Part shown: piece by piece, positions 14,364-14,831 of the stretch | How positions within the stretch are numbered: the stretch's first letter is position 1 | Layout of the letters: the number at the start of each line of letters is the position of its first letter | Program-made: the position numbers and the translations under genes | Origin: an uncultured Anaerosacchariphilus sp. | Lineage (GTDB): Bacteria; Bacillota; Clostridia; Lachnospirales; Lachnospiraceae | DNA: 14,831 nucleotides | NCBI GenBank assembly: GCA_934373375.1 | Contig: CAKROP010000014.1 | Location: 1 to 14,831, forward strand | Direction of reading: 5' to 3' | The notes under the pieces: model-generated | Seen by the model: only the letters and a program-made list of their open reading frames with translations | What the model was told of the DNA's origin: nothing | Database searches by the model: none

Positions 14364-14576
14364 AAAGGTGCTACCAAACACGGTAGGCGGTTAGCCCCCA
14401 ATCGTAAGAAAGGGGGGGATTGCTATGGTTACATACGAAGGATTATTCCAATTCGTTCTTGTGCTTGTCGCAGTCGTTACTCTTGTTCTCAAGATAACAA
14501 AAAAATAACCGCCCCCAGCCAAGGATTGCGGTTATTTAGCAAAACACCGGGCTAACCGTCTATCGGTAGCACCTTT
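14364..14576. repeat. Long-range inverted arms of the toxin mRNA (panhandle)
   Basis: The left arm is 14364-14375 plus 14382-14397; the right arm is 14549-14576. They can pair over about 28 positions, with a 6-nt bulge at 14376-14381 and two G-U wobbles. The outer segment AAAGGTGCTACC / GGTAGCACCTTT and the inner CGGTTAGCCC / GGGCTAACCG are perfect. In RNA the toxin's 5' and 3' ends would be held together. The C-rich end of the left arm (14395-14399) can alternatively pair with the G-run ribosome binding site (14412-14418). Confidence 0.75.
14425..14508 (+). CDS. Type I toxin: 27-residue hydrophobic holin-like peptide
   Basis: A short ORF running from ATG 14425 to TAA 14506-14508. It begins MVTYEGLFQF, continues with a single hydrophobic membrane-spanning stretch (VLVLVAVVTLVL) and ends in a basic tail, KITKK. 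This form matches small membrane toxins labelled putative holin-like toxins in Firmicutes, which damage or depolarise the membrane when overproduced. The ribosome binding site is a run of seven G (14412-14418), six nt from the ATG; it can be masked by CCCCC at 14395-14399. It has its own promoter, and its 3' end is overlapped by a convergent antisense RNA. These are the marks of a type I toxin-antitoxin locus. Toxicity is inferred from family and architecture. Confidence 0.8.
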   Translation: MVTYEGLFQFVLVLVAVVTLVLKITKK

Positions 14577-14579
14577 TAT
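14499..14579 (-). ncRNA. Antisense RNA antitoxin of the type I module
   Basis: A predicted RNA of about 80 nt transcribed against the toxin gene's stop codon and 3' untranslated region. It should start near 14579 from a consensus promoter and end at an intrinsic terminator whose stem is AAATAACCGC/GCGGTTATTT (14503-14512 with 14528-14537), followed on the minus strand by a T run (14503-14499). No ORF is needed to explain it. Convergent 3' overlap with the toxin mRNA is the arrangement known from Bacillus modules such as txpA/RatA and bsrG/SR4. Confidence 0.75.
14549..14577 (+). terminator. Toxin mRNA terminator
   Basis: GGGCTAACCG (14549-14558) folds locally with CGGTAGCACC (14564-14573) around TCTAT, with two single-base bulges, and is followed by TTTT. 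The same bases also form the right panhandle arm. Confidence 0.6.
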
Positions 14580-14585
14580 ATGCTT

Positions 14586-14614
14586 ATCATAGCAAGTATC
14601 TGTGGAGTTGTCAA
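14586..14614 (-). promoter_or_regulatory. Antitoxin RNA promoter
   Basis: On the minus strand a perfect -35 TTGACA (14614-14609), a 17-bp spacer and -10 TATGAT (14591-14586). It is closer to consensus than the toxin promoter, as expected for an RNA antitoxin made in excess. Confidence 0.85.
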
Positions 14615-14735
14615 TCTGTTTTCCAGCTTAATGCAGGCTTCCGGCTTTATCACTGAGCATGGGGTACCCTCTGGGCGGGGAGCCCGGCGATGGGATGAAC
14701 GGGATGCCTCTTTAATATTTCCCGTTTCCAGACAC

Positions 14736-14779
14736 AAAAAAAGCACCGACCCCACAGTCATCTGCAAAACCGGTACCTT
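14736..14779 (-). terminator. Terminator of tRNA-Lys
   Basis: On the minus strand AAGGTACCG (14779-14771) pairs with CGGTGCTTT (14748-14740), with G-T wobbles, and runs into seven T (14742-14736). It begins five bases past the tRNA 3' end. If the region was formed by integration, this terminator is element-derived. Confidence 0.7.
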
Positions 14780-14783
14780 AGAG

Positions 14784-14831
14784 TGCGCGATCAGGGGTTC
14801 GAACCCTGGACACCCTGATTAAGAGTCAGGT
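14784..14831 (-). tRNA. tRNA-Lys(CTT), 3' part; 5' part beyond the window edge
   Basis: The visible 48 nt on the minus strand fold as the tRNA anticodon arm (stem CCTGA/TCAGG, loop CTCTTAA, anticodon CTT at 14823-14821), a 5-nt variable loop, the T-arm (CAGGG, TTCGAAC, CCCTG), the acceptor 3' strand ATCGCGC and discriminator A at 14784. The CCA is not encoded (CTC follows), so the CCA-adding enzyme is needed. The D-arm and 5' acceptor strand are outside the window, so completeness cannot be confirmed. The last two bases still fit a genuine tRNA-Lys, unlike the truncated copy. The 55-bp direct repeat copy here is 14775-14829. Confidence 0.85.

Larger units (their letters stand above)
14241..14829. 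mobile_element. Putative mini-element flanked by tRNA-Lys 3' direct repeats, carrying a type I toxin-antitoxin module
   Basis: Two identical 55-bp repeats (14241-14295 and 14775-14829) bound 479 bp of unique sequence. The repeats contain the 3' portion of tRNA-Lys from the anticodon stem onward plus nine bases beyond the tRNA. The truncated copy lies on the side downstream of the tRNA, which is what site-specific integration into a tRNA 3' end would leave. No integrase or excisionase gene is visible. It may be a remnant of a larger element reduced to its addiction module, a non-autonomous element, or a partial tRNA duplication. The right 200 bp (14580-14783) hold the antitoxin promoter and a tRNA terminator but no gene I can support. 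Confidence 0.5.

Noticed and set aside
14580..14822. An 80-codon open frame on the + strand across the right repeat
   Set aside because: It runs antisense through the tRNA-Lys and its terminator and overlaps the antitoxin promoter; it has no ribosome binding site and its peptide has no recognisable features.
1..14831. CRISPR array or insertion sequence
   Set aside because: No regularly spaced repeats with unique spacers, and no transposase or transposon terminal inverted repeats were seen.

Overview
The window looks like a chromosomal segment of a spore-forming Clostridia bacterium, most likely Lachnospiraceae. The grounds are a CotS-like spore-coat protein, a YtvI-like AI-2E family membrane protein, a c-di-AMP receptor-like protein, an anti-sigma protein of the DUF4367 type, a eukaryote/archaea-type prolyl-tRNA synthetase, GGAGG-type ribosome binding sites and sigma-A-like promoters. 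The taxonomy is inference from gene content only.

Layout. 71-4014 (- strand): proS, then a CCA-adding tRNA nucleotidyltransferase, then a CotS-like kinase-fold protein. 4284-5663 (+): an aldehyde dehydrogenase driven divergently from proS. 5803-9048 (-): a 5'-methylthioadenosine/S-adenosylhomocysteine nucleosidase (mtnN), a small membrane protein, an RluA-family pseudouridine synthase and an AI-2E/YtvI-like membrane protein. 9341-12925: an envelope-stress-like region on the - strand, holding a HIT protein, an ECF-type sigma factor, a probable anti-sigma factor and a small secreted protein. A murG gene on the + strand with a TTG start lies between the sigma and anti-sigma genes. 13037-13684 (+): a minimal soluble histidine kinase. 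13807-14127 (-): a PII-like c-di-AMP-receptor homologue.

The right end is the most unusual part. Two identical 55-bp copies of the 3' portion of a tRNA-Lys(CTT) gene flank 479 bp. Those 479 bp hold an apparently complete type I toxin-antitoxin module: a 27-residue hydrophobic holin-like toxin ORF too short for routine annotation, its promoter, a convergent antisense RNA with its own consensus promoter and terminator, and long 5'/3' complementary arms that can close the toxin mRNA into a panhandle. The right-hand copy continues as a plausible real tRNA-Lys that runs off the window; the left-hand copy is truncated. This is the geometry expected of integration into a tRNA gene, but no integrase is visible.

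A second unusual signal is a cluster of DnaA-box-like nonamers in and just beyond the RluA-family gene (6991-7461). Five are exact TTATCCACA matches and three more have one mismatch, several arranged in exact 9-bp tandem. Inside the gene they encode repeated Val-Asp-Asn/Val-Glu-Asn tripeptides that fill apparent insertions in the enzyme. A DnaA-titration or replication-regulatory role is possible but unproven.
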